A DNA stretch of 64,000 bases from Planosporangium spinosum (GCF_049999945.1 NZ_JBLYUB010000014.1:124001-188000); one strand, 5' to 3'. Counted from the stretch's first letter, positions 34,754-43,404 are shown. The notes: generated from the letters alone by a model not told the origin. Numbers and translations are program-made.

Positions 34754-35297
34754 GACGCTCCTATCTACGCCGCCGGCCCGGGGCCCTGCGGCACCTCGTC
34801 CCGCTGGCCTACGGCCGGGCGGGAGGCGGCCATACCGCGGGAGGGGCGCGCTATGACCTCTGTCGCCTGCCCATCGACTGTCGACCAATCCGGATTCAGG
34901 CGTTTTAGTGTGACATAGAGCATAAGGTCGGCTAGGTCGCTAGATCGCTAGATCGCTAGATCGCTAGATCGCTAGATCGCTAGATCGCTAGATCGCCAGG
35001 TCGCCAGGTCGCCAGGTCGCCAGGTCCGGGGCCGGGCCTTCTGCGTCGGCGCGGCGCGTGCGCCGCGCTTACCACGCATGCCGTGCTCACATGGCGAAGT
35101 GCATCGATTATCTTCGCTGTAGGCATTTACTGTTAGGACTCTTTATTTTAAATTAGGTGAGACGTCTCGGATGCCGGCGCTCCGGTTTCCGCTCCCATCC
35201 AGCTCGCGGCGCCACGAGCAAGACCGTCGCAGGAACACGTCCCGTCGCCACGACACCACGTCGCCAGGACCACGTCGCCACGACCAAGGAGGACCGC
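34754..35297. other. 544-bp intergenic region with an octamer array and the LPMO promoter
   Basis: From left to right it holds the chemoreceptor promoter area, the 8-bp tandem array at 34935-35022, an inverted repeat GCGAAG-N12-CTTCGC (about 35095-35118), and an AT-rich block TTTATTTTAAATTAGG near 35140 that is strikingly low in GC for this genome and probably holds the LPMO promoter. A GC-rich leader with four CACCACG/GCCACGA repeats follows. No gene was seen. Confidence 0.7.
34935..35022. repeat. 8-bp tandem array, 11 copies
   Basis: Units of form G(A/G)TCGC(T/C)A: one GGTCGCTA, six GATCGCTA, one GATCGCCA and three GGTCGCCA. The change along the array, from GATC/CTAG-rich to GGTCGCCA, suggests spread of variant units from one end. 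It lies about 180 bp upstream of the chemoreceptor start. Confidence 0.95.
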
Positions 35298-35807
35298 ATG
35301 CGAAAACGGATCACGCTCCCGGCACTGACGGCCGCCGCCGTCCTGACCTCGCTGGCGGTAGCCGTACCCGCCAGCGCGCACGGTTACGTGTCGGCGCCGC
35401 CCAGCCGGCAGGCCCTGTGCGCGCAGGGGCGCGTCAAGGACTGCGGCCAGATCCAGTACGAGCCGCAGAGCGTCGAGGGGCCCAAGGGGCTGCGCAGCTG
35501 CAGCGGCGGCAACGCCCGGTTCGCCGTGCTCGACGACGAGAGCAAGGGCTGGCCCGCCACCTCCGCGGGGCGGTCGGTGACGTTCAACTGGGTCTTCACC
35601 GCCCGGCACGCCACCACCAACTTCGAGTACTACATCGGCAACACGCGGATCGCGTCGTTCGACGGCGGCGGCAAGCAGCCGCCCGCCAGCGTGTCCCACA
35701 CCGTCAACCTGGGCAACCGGACCGGGCGTCAGAAGGTGCTCGCGATCTGGAACATCGCCGACACGGCGAACGCGTTCTACTCCTGCATCGACCTCCAGGT
35801 GAGCTGA
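35298..35807 (+). CDS. Secreted lytic polysaccharide monooxygenase, AA10 (chitin type)
   Basis: ATG follows AAGGAGG. A signal peptide ends at ASA, leaving His28 as mature residue 1, followed by GYVSAPPSRQALCAQG. His104 in FTARHATTNFEYYI is the second histidine-brace ligand; the family's CSGGNARF and WNIADTANAFYSCID motifs are present. The mature protein is only ~142 residues, a single-domain enzyme like Streptomyces CHB1, with no carbohydrate-binding module. It binds copper and oxidatively cleaves chitin outside the cell. A terminator hairpin follows. Confidence 0.95.
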   Translation: MRKRITLPALTAAAVLTSLAVAVPASAHGYVSAPPSRQALCAQGRVKDCGQIQYEPQSVEGPKGLRSCSGGNARFAVLDDESKGWPATSAGRSVTFNWVFTARHATTNFEYYIGNTRIASFDGGGKQPPASVSHTVNLGNRTGRQKVLAIWNIADTANAFYSCIDLQVS

Positions 35808-36167
35808 CGCTCGGACGGTGATGACCTGAGCATCGGCTCAGGAGGCGATGAACGGCGTCCGGGCCCGGCATCCTGGGCCCGGACGCCGGCGCGTCGTGTC
35901 TTCCGGCGGGTCAGGTGCCGGGGTGGCGATGATCGTCGCCGCCCGCGCCGGCACTCGTCCACAAGCGACAGACTAGTTGTCCGCGCCTCGTTTAATCCCG
36001 TCCGCAGTGGATAGTCCGCACGCACCGCCGGTCCGATGCCGACGGCTTGCTCGCCTGTCTGTGTATCCGTGCCGCCGGTTTGGCCGGCGCCAGCGTGATC
36101 TCAGACGGTGACGCATCACCAGGTCACGTTCGGTACTCCGATTTTCCGGGTCTATCGGGAGGTATTG
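35808..36167. other. Intergenic region between LPMO and sortase-substrate genes
   Basis: These 360 bp contain the LPMO terminator (35854-35887) and then a less GC-rich promoter area before the sortase substrate gene, including ACTAGTTGTCC and TTTAATCCC near 35975-35998. No reading frame is supported. Confidence 0.55.
35854..35887 (+). terminator. Perfect GC hairpin after the LPMO gene
   Basis: GGCGTCCGGGCCC, loop GGCATCCT, then GGGCCCGGACGCC, 46 bp after the LPMO stop. No T-run, as is common in actinomycetes. Confidence 0.8.
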
Positions 36168-36635
36168 GTGCGAAAAATGATCGAGGACGGGTCCCCGGAG
36201 GCGGCGAGAGGCTCTCTTCGCCGACGCAGCGGAGTGCGGCCGCGCCTGTTGGCGGCGGCGTCGATCGCGGTGATGGCGGTAGGGGCTCCCGGTGGGGTGG
36301 CAGCGGCAGCGGCCCACGCTCCTGCCGTCGTCCCGGCGTCCTGCGATTCTCAGGACGAGTGGTCCGGCCCCTGCAAGTCCCCGACCCCGCCAGTGAAGAC
36401 GACCTCGCCGACCCCGCCGGTGAAGACGGCCTCGCCGAAGCCGCCGGTGAAGACGACCTCGCCGGCTCCGACCAAGTCGACCGCGCCCTCAGTCAAACCC
36501 AGCGGCGCCCCGCGCACCGGTGGCGGCGGTACGGCCGGATCCGATGTCGAGTTCCTGGTGCCGCTGGCTGCCCTGGCCGTCCTCGCCCCGGTCGGCATCG
36601 CCCTGACGCGGCGACGCCGGGTGGCGAATGAGTGA
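36168..36635 (+). CDS. Predicted sortase substrate, Pro/Thr/Lys-rich surface protein
   Basis: GTG at 36168 follows GGGAGG with five bases spacing. A signal peptide (LLAAASIAVMAVGAPGGVAAAA) is followed by a short Cys-containing segment (SCDSQDEWSGPC). A stalk of nine-residue repeats SPTPPVKTT (27-bp units near 36377-36457) comes next, and then a sorting-like C-terminus: GAPRTGGGG, hydrophobic helix FLVPLAALAVLAPVGIAL and RRRR tail. The sorting motif is best read as APRTG, an LPXTG variant. The overlapping downstream class F sortase gene strongly supports this. The exposed part is tiny (~55 residues plus stalk), so it may be a spacer or pilin-like small protein. Confidence 0.75.
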   Translation: MRKMIEDGSPEAARGSLRRRSGVRPRLLAAASIAVMAVGAPGGVAAAAAHAPAVVPASCDSQDEWSGPCKSPTPPVKTTSPTPPVKTASPKPPVKTTSPAPTKSTAPSVKPSGAPRTGGGGTAGSDVEFLVPLAALAVLAPVGIALTRRRRVANE

Positions 36636-37380
36636 TTCCCCGCCGGGACCAACCCGTGGTGCTCACGTGGTCGCCCTGCGAGTCCTCGCCCTCGCGGCGA
36701 TGATCGCCCTGACGGCGGCCACCACCGGGGCATCCCGGACATCCACGGCTGTCCCGTCGACCGTTCCGGCTGTCCCGTCGACCGCTTCCCGTGCGGCGGC
36801 GGGACAGCCCGGCCCGCACCAGTCGCCCGGCCCGCACCAGTCGCCCGGCCCGCGCCAGTCGCCCGGCCCGCACCAGTCGCCCGGCCCGCGCCAGTCGCCT
36901 GACCCGCAGCCTCCGGCGTTGTCGCACTCGCTACCGGTGCGGCTGTCGGTTCCCGCCATCGACGCGGTGTCGTCGTTGATGCCACTCGAACTCAACCCCG
37001 ACGGGACCGTCCAGGTGCCGCCGGTGTCCAAGCCGATGCAGGCTGGCTGGTACGCGCTCGGCCCGACCCCGGGAGAGGTCGGACCGAGCGTGATCCTGGG
37101 CCATGTGGACGGGCACGACCGGCCGGGGGTCTTCTTCCGCCTCCGTGAGCTGCGGCCCGGGAGCCAGATATTCGTCACCCGGCAGGACGGCACGACGGCC
37201 CGGTTCGTGGTCGAGCACACGGAACAGGTGCCGAAGATCCACTTTCCCACCGAGAAGGTCTACGGCGCCACCGCCCGTCCGGAGCTTCGGCTCGTCACCT
37301 GCGGCGGCAGCTTCGACCGGAAGGCGGCAAGCTACCGGGACAGCGTGATCGTCTACGCCGTACTCGCCCCGTCGACCTGA
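36628..37380 (+). CDS. Class F sortase
   Basis: The ATG overlaps the substrate gene stop by 8 bases. A membrane or signal segment (about residues 15-35) is followed by a repeat linker of QSPGPH/QSPGPR hexapeptides (18-bp units, 36811-36900) and the sortase barrel from about 105: RLSVPAIDAVSSLMPLEL, PSVILGHVDG with His159, LRLVTCGG with Cys225 and SYRDSVIVYA with Arg237. This is the complete catalytic triad of class F enzymes, common in actinobacteria. It attaches its partner to the cell wall or acts as a carboxypeptidase; the linker spans the wall. Confidence 0.9.
   Translation: MSDSPPGPTRGAHVVALRVLALAAMIALTAATTGASRTSTAVPSTVPAVPSTASRAAAGQPGPHQSPGPHQSPGPRQSPGPHQSPGPRQSPDPQPPALSHSLPVRLSVPAIDAVSSLMPLELNPDGTVQVPPVSKPMQAGWYALGPTPGEVGPSVILGHVDGHDRPGVFFRLRELRPGSQIFVTRQDGTTARFVVEHTEQVPKIHFPTEKVYGATARPELRLVTCGGSFDRKAASYRDSVIVYAVLAPST
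36811..36900. repeat. 18-bp tandem array in the sortase linker, five copies
   Basis: Units GGCCCGCACCAGTCGCCC, some with CGC for CAC, encode GPHQSP or GPRQSP and stay in frame. They set the length of the linker between membrane and catalytic domain. Confidence 0.92.
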
Positions 37381-37408
37381 TCCGACCGCGGGCCGACGGA
37401 CACTGCCC

Positions 37409-37442
37409 CGACCGCGGGCCGGCCGGTGCCGGCCCGCGGTCG
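37409..37442. terminator. Perfect hairpin between convergent sortase and Lrp genes
   Basis: CGACCGCGGGCCGGC, loop CGGT, then GCCGGCCCGCGGTCG; 15-bp perfect arms, 28 bp after the sortase stop. Confidence 0.8.
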
Positions 37443-37491
37443 TACGCCGGTTGCGCCCGCCTCGATCGTCAGGGCCGCTGACCCTCCGTGA

Positions 37492-38004
37492 TCACCCGAG
37501 GGTCCACGGCGTGTCGACGCCGTCGAACTCCTCGAAGACCAGCCAGGTCCGGGTGGACAGCACCCCCGGGATGCTCTGTACCTGGTTGAGTACCAGGTCG
37601 CGTAGGGCCGCGTTGTCCGGGGCGCGGACCAGGGCGAGCACGTCGTGGTCGCCCCCGAGCAGGGCGGCGTGCTCCACGTACCGGATCTGCGCGAGCCGGG
37701 CCGACACCTCCCGCCACGTGTTCTGCTCGATCGTGAGGCTGACGTAGGCGGACGTGCCCAACCCCGCCGGCTCCGGGGCCACCTGGGCCCGGAAACCGGT
37801 GATTACCCCTTCCCGCATCAGGCGCTCGACCCGCGCGTACGCGTTCGTCCGCGAGATGTGGACGCGCTCGGCGAGGGTCCGGATCGACGCCCGCCCGTCG
37901 CGGACCAGCGCGTCGAGGATCCGCCGGTCGATGTCGTCGAGCACGCGGACCGTTCGTCCCGGGCCGGAGCCGGACTCGGCTGTGCTGTGGGGCTCTTGGC
38001 TCAC
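37492..38004 (-). CDS. Lrp/AsnC-family regulator (BkdR-like)
   Basis: The 170-residue protein has the Lrp helix-turn-helix (VLDDIDRRILDALVRDGRASIRTLAERVHISRTNAYARVERL) and a RAM ligand-binding domain from about 80 (VSLTIEQNTWREVSARLAQI, ALLGGDHDVLALVRA). It is divergent from a branched-chain 2-oxoacid dehydrogenase operon, the classic arrangement of BkdR, which responds to branched-chain amino acids. The shared 106-bp region contains the relatively AT-rich TTTCGTTCGATTATTGAGG, a likely binding area. Confidence 0.93.
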   Translation of the reverse strand: MSQEPHSTAESGSGPGRTVRVLDDIDRRILDALVRDGRASIRTLAERVHISRTNAYARVERLMREGVITGFRAQVAPEPAGLGTSAYVSLTIEQNTWREVSARLAQIRYVEHAALLGGDHDVLALVRAPDNAALRDLVLNQVQSIPGVLSTRTWLVFEEFDGVDTPWTLG

Positions 38005-38110
38005 GTGCTGCCCTCCTGGGGGTCAAAGATCCCGGATTTCGTTCGATTATTGAGGTAAACATCCGTGGCCGTGAGCATAAACACACCACAAGTCCCAGGA
38101 GGTCCTCGCC

Positions 38111-39283
38111 GTGACGACCACACCACAGGCGGTCCGCAGGGCATCCCCGCGCGCCCGGCGTACCCCCACGCAGCCCGACCCGGCTGCCCCGCTGCTGCCC
38201 AGCCGTGACCCGGTCCGGCTGCTCGACGAGGCAGGCAGGCGGCTGCCCGCCGCTCAGGGGCCCCGTGACTATGCCGAGCCGCCGGCCGAGAGCCTGCGCG
38301 AGCTGTACCGGCGGATGGTCGTCGGCCGGCGCTTCGACGTCCAGGCGACCGCCCTGACCAAACAGGGACGGCTGGCCGTGTACCCGTCGTCGCGCGGGCA
38401 GGAGGCGTGCCAGGTCGGCGCGGTCATGGCGGTACGGCCGGACGACTGGGTGTTCCCGACGTACCGGGAGTCGATGGCCCTGGTGTCGCGGGGCATCGAC
38501 CCGGTCGAGGTGCTCACCCTGCTGCGCGGCGACTGGCACTGCGGGTACGACCCGGCGGCCCGGCGCACCGCGCCGCAGTGCACGCCGCTGGCGACCCAGA
38601 CCATCCACGCCGCCGGGGTGGCGTACGGCGAGGCGTACCAGGGGCGCGACACGGTCGCCCTGGCGTTCATCGGCGACGGCGCGACCAGCGAGGGCGACTT
38701 CCACGAAGGCGTCAACGTCGCCGCCGTGTTCCGCGCGCCGGTGGTCTTCTTCGTGCAGAACAACCGGTACGCCATCAGCGTGCCGCTGTCCCGGCAGACG
38801 GCGGCGCCGTCGCTGGCGTACAAGGGCGTCGGGTACGGCATCGCCAGCGAGCAGGTCGACGGCAACGACCCGCTCGCCGTGCTGGCCGTGCTGACGCACG
38901 CGGTCGAGCACGCCCGCGCGGGCAACGGGCCGTTCCTGGTCGAGGCCCACACCTACCGGCTCGAACCGCACACCAACGCCGACGACGCCTCCCGTTACCG
39001 CACCATGGACGAGGTCGAGTCGTGGCTCGGGCGCGACCCGATCGCGCGGCTGGAGGTGTACCTGCGCGGCATCGGCGTGCTCGACGACGCGGCCGTCGAG
39101 GCGGTACGGGCCGAGGCCGAGGCGTTCGCGGCCGACCTGCGTACCCGGATGAACACCGAGCCCGTCGTCGAGCCGCTCAGCCTGTTCGACCACGTGTACG
39201 CGCAGCCGACCCCGCAGCTTGCGGAGCAGCGCGAACAGGTACGCGCCGAACTGGCCGCGGCGGCCGAGGACGGGGACGTCTGA
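38111..39283 (+). CDS. bkdA: Branched-chain 2-oxoacid dehydrogenase E1 component, alpha subunit
   Basis: GTG follows CAGGAGG. After a ~45-residue variable N-terminus the family core starts. The thiamine diphosphate motif is FIGDGATSEGDFHEGVNVAAVFRAPVVFFVQNN, and the phosphorylation-loop region is YRLEPHTNADDASRYR. It decarboxylates 2-oxo acids from valine, leucine and isoleucine (or pyruvate) with the beta subunit encoded next. The Lrp gene beside it favours the branched-chain function over pyruvate. The products can prime iso- and anteiso-fatty acids and polyketides. Confidence 0.93.
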   Translation: MTTTPQAVRRASPRARRTPTQPDPAAPLLPSRDPVRLLDEAGRRLPAAQGPRDYAEPPAESLRELYRRMVVGRRFDVQATALTKQGRLAVYPSSRGQEACQVGAVMAVRPDDWVFPTYRESMALVSRGIDPVEVLTLLRGDWHCGYDPAARRTAPQCTPLATQTIHAAGVAYGEAYQGRDTVALAFIGDGATSEGDFHEGVNVAAVFRAPVVFFVQNNRYAISVPLSRQTAAPSLAYKGVGYGIASEQVDGNDPLAVLAVLTHAVEHARAGNGPFLVEAHTYRLEPHTNADDASRYRTMDEVESWLGRDPIARLEVYLRGIGVLDDAAVEAVRAEAEAFAADLRTRMNTEPVVEPLSLFDHVYAQPTPQLAEQREQVRAELAAAAEDGDV

Positions 39284-40293
39284 TGGCGCCGGAGACAGTG
39301 ACGATGGCCAAGGCGCTCAACGCGGCGCTGCGCGACGCGATGGCCGCCGACGAACGGGTGATCGTGTTCGGCGAGGACGTCGGCCAGCTCGGCGGTGTCT
39401 TCCGCATCACCGACGGGCTGCTGGCGACGTACGGCGACAGACGCTGCTTCGACACCCCCCTGGCCGAATCGGGCATCGTCGGCTTCGCGGTCGGAATGGC
39501 GATGTCCGGCCTGCGGCCGGTGGTCGAGATGCAGTTCGACGCGTTCGCGTACCCGGCCTTCGAGCAGATCACCTCCCACGTGGCCAAGCTCCGCAACCGG
39601 ACCCGCGGCGCGTTGAGCGTGCCGATCGTGATCCGGGTGCCGTACGCCGGCGGCATCGGCGGCGTGGAGCACCACTGCGACTCCAGCGAGGCCTACTATG
39701 CGCACACCCCGGGGCTGAAGGTGGTCACCCCGGGATGCGTCGAGGACGCGTACTCGCTGCTGCGCGAGGCGATCGATGACCCGGACCCGGTCGTGTTCAT
39801 GGAGCCCAAGAAGCTGTACTTCACCAGCGCCGAGGCGGCGCTGCCGGTGCGTACGGAAGGTTTCGGGCGGGCCGTGGTACGCCGGTCCGGTCGCGACGCC
39901 ACGCTCGTCGCGTACGGGCCGTCGGTGCCGGTGGCCCTGGAGGCGGCCGAGGCCGCCCGCGACGAGGGCTGGGACCTTGAGGTCGTCGACCTGCGGACCA
40001 TCGTGCCGTTCGACGACGAGACCGTCACCGCGTCGGTGCGGCGTACCGGCCGGTGCGTGGTCGTCCAGGAGGCCCAGGGCTTCGCCGGGGTCGGCGCCGA
40101 AATCGCCGCGCGGGTCCAGGAGCGCTGCTTCCACTCGCTGCACGCCCCGGTCCTGCGGGTCGCCGGCCTGGACATCCCGTACCCGGCGCCGAAGCTGGAG
40201 CACATCCACCTGCCGGGCGTCGACCGGGTCCTCGACGCGGTGGCCCGGCTGCAGTGGGACGACCAGCCCGACCCGAAGTGGGTGGCGGCATGA
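39283..40293 (+). CDS. bkdB: Branched-chain 2-oxoacid dehydrogenase E1 component, beta subunit
   Basis: The ATG overlaps the alpha-subunit stop by one base (TGATG). The 336-residue protein has VIVFGEDVGQLGGVFRITDGL, TPLAESGIVGFAVGMAMSGLRPVVEMQF, GGIGGVEHHCDSSEAYYAHTPGLKVV and the C-terminal transketolase domain VVDLRTIVPFDDETV. It completes the E1 heterotetramer active site. Its stop overlaps the E2 start. Confidence 0.95.
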   Translation: MAPETVTMAKALNAALRDAMAADERVIVFGEDVGQLGGVFRITDGLLATYGDRRCFDTPLAESGIVGFAVGMAMSGLRPVVEMQFDAFAYPAFEQITSHVAKLRNRTRGALSVPIVIRVPYAGGIGGVEHHCDSSEAYYAHTPGLKVVTPGCVEDAYSLLREAIDDPDPVVFMEPKKLYFTSAEAALPVRTEGFGRAVVRRSGRDATLVAYGPSVPVALEAAEAARDEGWDLEVVDLRTIVPFDDETVTASVRRTGRCVVVQEAQGFAGVGAEIAARVQERCFHSLHAPVLRVAGLDIPYPAPKLEHIHLPGVDRVLDAVARLQWDDQPDPKWVAA

Positions 40294-41669
40294 CGACCAT
40301 GACCGCTCAGGTCTTCCTGCTGCCGGACCTGGGGGAGGGGCTCGCCGAGGCGGAGATCGTCGAGTGGCGGGTCGCCGTCGGTGACCTGGTGGACGTCGAC
40401 CAGGTCGTGGTCGAGGTGGAGACCGCCAAGGCGGTCGTGGACGTGCCGTGCCCGTACGCCGGCCGGGTGACCGCCCTGCACGGCGCCCCCGGCGAGGTGC
40501 GGCCGGTCGGTCAGCCGCTGGTCACGATCGAGCCGGTCGCGCCGGCGGAGCCGGGCGGGCACGCGGTGTACCGGGAGGAGGAGCGGGCCGGCACCGGCCG
40601 GTCCGCCGGATCGGGAAACGTGCTCATCGGGTACGGGACGGGGCACGGCCGGCCGGGCAGGCGCCGGCGGCGGGTCCTGCCGGCCGGTACCCCGGCCCCG
40701 GTCGCGACTCCGGCCCCGGTCGCAACCCTGGTCCCGGTCGCGACCCTGGCCCCGGTCGCGGCGGCGGGGGAGGCCACCCGGGTCATCTCCCCGCTGGTAC
40801 GCCGGCTGGCCCGCGACCACGGCGTTGACGTGGCGAGCCTGCGCGGTACCGGACCGGGCGGCGTCGTGCGGCGCGCCGACGTCGAGGCGGCGGTCGCGGC
40901 GGTGCCGTCAGTCCCGGCCGCGGCCGGGCCGTCGGTGCCGTCCGCCGCGCCGCCGGTGCCGACCAGCGATCCGGGCGCCGACGTCGTGATCCCGTTGACG
41001 GGGGTACGCCGGGCGATCGCGGAGAAGCTCTCCCGCAGCCGGCGCGAGATCCCCGAGGTCACCATCTGGGTCGACGTCGACGCCACCGGGCTGCTGGAGG
41101 CCCGGGCGGCGATCAACGCCGCCCGGCCCGGCTCCCCGGTCAGCCTGCTGGCGCTGCTGGCGCGCATCTGCGTCCACGCGCTCCAGCGGTACCCGGCGCT
41201 CAACGCGCGGGTCGACACCGAGCGTGCGGAGATCGTCCAGTCCCGGCGGATCAACCTGGGGATCGCCGCGCAGACCGACCGCGGGCTCGTCGTACCCGTC
41301 ATCCACGACGCCCAGCGCATGACCACGCTCGACCTGGCCGTGGCCCTGGCCGAGACGACCGCGCAGGCGCGGGCCGGCGCGCTGCCGCCGGCCCGGATGA
41401 CCGGCGGTACGTTCACGCTCAACAACTACGGCGTGTTCGGGGTGGACGGCTCGACGCCGATCATCAACCACCCGGAGGCGGCGCTGCTGGGCATCGGCCG
41501 CATCGTCGACAAGCCCTGGGTGGTGGACGGGCAGCTGGCGGTACGCAAGGTTGCCGAGGTGAGCCTCACCTTCGACCACCGGGTCTGCGACGGCGGTACC
41601 GCGGGCGGGTTCCTGCGCCATGTCGCCGACTGCATCGAGCAGCCGGCCCTGCTCCTCGCGTACACCTGA
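40290..41669 (+). CDS. bkdC: Branched-chain 2-oxoacid dehydrogenase E2 (lipoamide acyltransferase)
   Basis: ATG overlaps the E1 beta stop (ATGA). Lipoyl domain 1-80 carries VEVETAKAVVDVP with Lys47 as the lipoylation site. A linker with four 18-bp-encoded PAPVAT repeats, a peripheral-subunit-binding domain (VISPLVRRLARDHGVDVASLRGTGPGG) and a catalytic domain with LTFDHRVCDGGTAGGF near the end (catalytic His and Asp) follow. No E3 (dihydrolipoamide dehydrogenase) gene is present, so E3 must come from elsewhere. A hairpin terminator follows the gene. Confidence 0.94.
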   Translation: MTTMTAQVFLLPDLGEGLAEAEIVEWRVAVGDLVDVDQVVVEVETAKAVVDVPCPYAGRVTALHGAPGEVRPVGQPLVTIEPVAPAEPGGHAVYREEERAGTGRSAGSGNVLIGYGTGHGRPGRRRRRVLPAGTPAPVATPAPVATLVPVATLAPVAAAGEATRVISPLVRRLARDHGVDVASLRGTGPGGVVRRADVEAAVAAVPSVPAAAGPSVPSAAPPVPTSDPGADVVIPLTGVRRAIAEKLSRSRREIPEVTIWVDVDATGLLEARAAINAARPGSPVSLLALLARICVHALQRYPALNARVDTERAEIVQSRRINLGIAAQTDRGLVVPVIHDAQRMTTLDLAVALAETTAQARAGALPPARMTGGTFTLNNYGVFGVDGSTPIINHPEAALLGIGRIVDKPWVVDGQLAVRKVAEVSLTFDHRVCDGGTAGGFLRHVADCIEQPALLLAYT

Positions 41670-41690
41670 GCCGGCCGCGCCGAAAACGCC

Positions 41691-41727
41691 GCGGCGGCCC
41701 GCTCCCGGCGGGGGAGCGGGCCGCCGC
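41691..41727. terminator. Hairpin with 16-bp perfect arms between E2 and mdh
   Basis: GCGGCGGCCCGCTCCC, loop GGCGG, GGGAGCGGGCCGCCGC. It lies between convergent genes, 22 bp after the E2 stop. Confidence 0.85.
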
Positions 41728-41742
41728 AGACGGTCCGTCAGC

Positions 41743-42729
41743 TCAGATGAGCCCGAGCGCCCTGACGGCGTCGCGCTCCTCGACCAGCTCGCGCACGGAG
41801 GCGTCGATCCGCTCCCGCGAGAACTCGTTGATGTCCAGCCCCTGGACGATCTCGTACCGCCCGTTGCGGGACACGACCGGGAAGGACGAGATCAGGCCCT
41901 CCGGGACGCCGTAGGAGCCGTCGGACACGACCGCCGCCGACGTCCAGTCACCCTCGGGGGTGCCGTTGACCCAGGTGTACACGTGGTCGATGGCCGCGCC
42001 GGCCGCCGACGCCGCCGAGGACGCGCCGCGGGCCTCGATGATGGCCGCGCCGCGCTTGGCGACCGTCGGGATGAACGTGTCGCGCAGCCACTCCTCCTCG
42101 ACCTGCTCCGCGGCGACCTTGCCGTTGACCTCGGCGTGGTACAGGTCGGGGTACTGGGTCGCCGAGTGGTTGCCCCAGATGGTCATCTTCCGGATCGCCG
42201 TCACCGGGACGTCGAGCTTCGCCGACAGCTGCGCGAGCGCGCGGTTGTGGTCGAGACGGGTCATCGCGGTGAACCGCTCGGCCGGCACGTCCGGCGCGTG
42301 CGACTGCGCGATCAGCGCGTTGGTGTTGGCCGGGTTGCCGACCACCAGTACCCGTACGTCGTCGGCGGCGCCGGCGTTGATGGCCTCTCCCTGCGGCTTG
42401 AAGATGCCGCCGTTGGCCTCCAACAGGTCGCCGCGCTCCATGCCCTTGGTGCGGGGACGGGCACCCACGAGGAGGGCCACGTTCACACCGTCGAACGCCC
42501 GCCGGGGGTCGTCGGTGATGTCGATGCTCTGCAGCAGCGGGAACGCGCAGTCCTGCAGCTCCATCGCGGTGCCTTCGGCAGCCTTGATGGCCTGCGGGAT
42601 CTCCAGCAGGCTCAGCGCCACCGGCGTCCCCTCGCCGAGCAGGTGGCCCGAGGCGATACGGAACAGCAGCGCATAGCCGATCTGGCCCGCCGCCCCTGTC
42701 ACCGTCACCTTGACCGCTGGCCCAGCCAT
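41743..42729 (-). CDS. mdh: Malate dehydrogenase
   Basis: ATG at 42729 follows AAGGAG. The 328-residue NAD-dependent enzyme has the dinucleotide motif VTVTGAAGQIGYALLFRIASG (about 8-28), substrate Arg residues in GARPRTKGMERGDLL, VVGNPANTNALI, and MTIWGNHSATQYPD with the catalytic His. It interconverts malate and oxaloacetate in the citric acid cycle. This is the cytosolic-type malate dehydrogenase usual in actinobacteria. It stands alone. Confidence 0.97.
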   Translation of the reverse strand: MAGPAVKVTVTGAAGQIGYALLFRIASGHLLGEGTPVALSLLEIPQAIKAAEGTAMELQDCAFPLLQSIDITDDPRRAFDGVNVALLVGARPRTKGMERGDLLEANGGIFKPQGEAINAGAADDVRVLVVGNPANTNALIAQSHAPDVPAERFTAMTRLDHNRALAQLSAKLDVPVTAIRKMTIWGNHSATQYPDLYHAEVNGKVAAEQVEEEWLRDTFIPTVAKRGAAIIEARGASSAASAAGAAIDHVYTWVNGTPEGDWTSAAVVSDGSYGVPEGLISSFPVVSRNGRYEIVQGLDINEFSRERIDASVRELVEERDAVRALGLI

Positions 42730-42803
42730 CCGCTTCTCCTTTGTTGTCGTTGTGCAGTGATCCGATCGTATGCCCGGCCGCTGGATCGGCTTCAGGCGCA
42801 CCT

Positions 42804-42838
42804 CGGATAACACCGGGTGAGGCGGATAACACCGGGTG
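42804..42838. repeat. 16-bp direct repeat upstream of mdh
   Basis: CGGATAACACCGGGTG occurs at 42804-42819 and 42823-42838. It lies about 75 bp upstream of the mdh start, near its promoter, and could be a duplicated protein-binding site. Confidence 0.75.
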
Positions 42839-42888
42839 CCGGGACGGTCGACGGACCGGGCCGGCACCCGGACCGGCCACCGGGACGG

Positions 42889-43404
42889 CTACCAGCGGCC
42901 GCGGTGGACCACCTCGTCGAAGGGGCGCCGGTCGGGCCGCTCGATCGGCCGGAGCGGGCGGTCGGCCGGATAGCCGACGGGGATCAGATACGGGCAGTAC
43001 CGGTCCGGCGGGAAGCCGAGGAGTCCACGGGCGAGTTGCTGGTCCTCGACGACGGTGTGCCCGGTGCCGAGGCCGAGGTCCGTGGCGGCGATCATCATGC
43101 TCATCGTCGCCTGGCCCAGGTCGTAGTGTTCCTGGTCACGGTGCCGGTCGTCGGCCGGTACGGGCGCCACGAGCGCGATCGTGGCGGCCGACGTCGCGAC
43201 GTGCCCGGCGCCGCGCCACACCCCCGACAGGTCCACCAGTTGCTGGCGGTCGGTGACCACGACGAAGTCCCAGGGCTGCCAGTTCTGCGAGCTGGGCGCC
43301 CGCCGGCCGGCCTCCAGGATCCGGTCGAGGTCGGTGGCCGGTACCGGCCGGTCGGCGAACGCCCGGACGTCGCGCCGCGCCCTAATTGTGTCCCACGTCT
43401 CCAT
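42889..43404 (-). CDS. Nitroreductase-family protein
   Basis: The 171-residue FMN-dependent protein has RRDVRAFADRPVPATDLDRIL and EAGRRAPSSQNWQPWDFVVV, the FMN and substrate site, then QATMSMMIAATDLGLGTGHTVV and YLIPVGYPADRPLRP. It probably reduces nitro, quinone or flavin-like substrates with NAD(P)H. Slightly short for the family but has all main blocks. It is the last gene on the minus strand before a divergent hydrolase gene. Confidence 0.9.
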   Translation of the reverse strand: METWDTIRARRDVRAFADRPVPATDLDRILEAGRRAPSSQNWQPWDFVVVTDRQQLVDLSGVWRGAGHVATSAATIALVAPVPADDRHRDQEHYDLGQATMSMMIAATDLGLGTGHTVVEDQQLARGLLGFPPDRYCPYLIPVGYPADRPLRPIERPDRRPFDEVVHRGRW

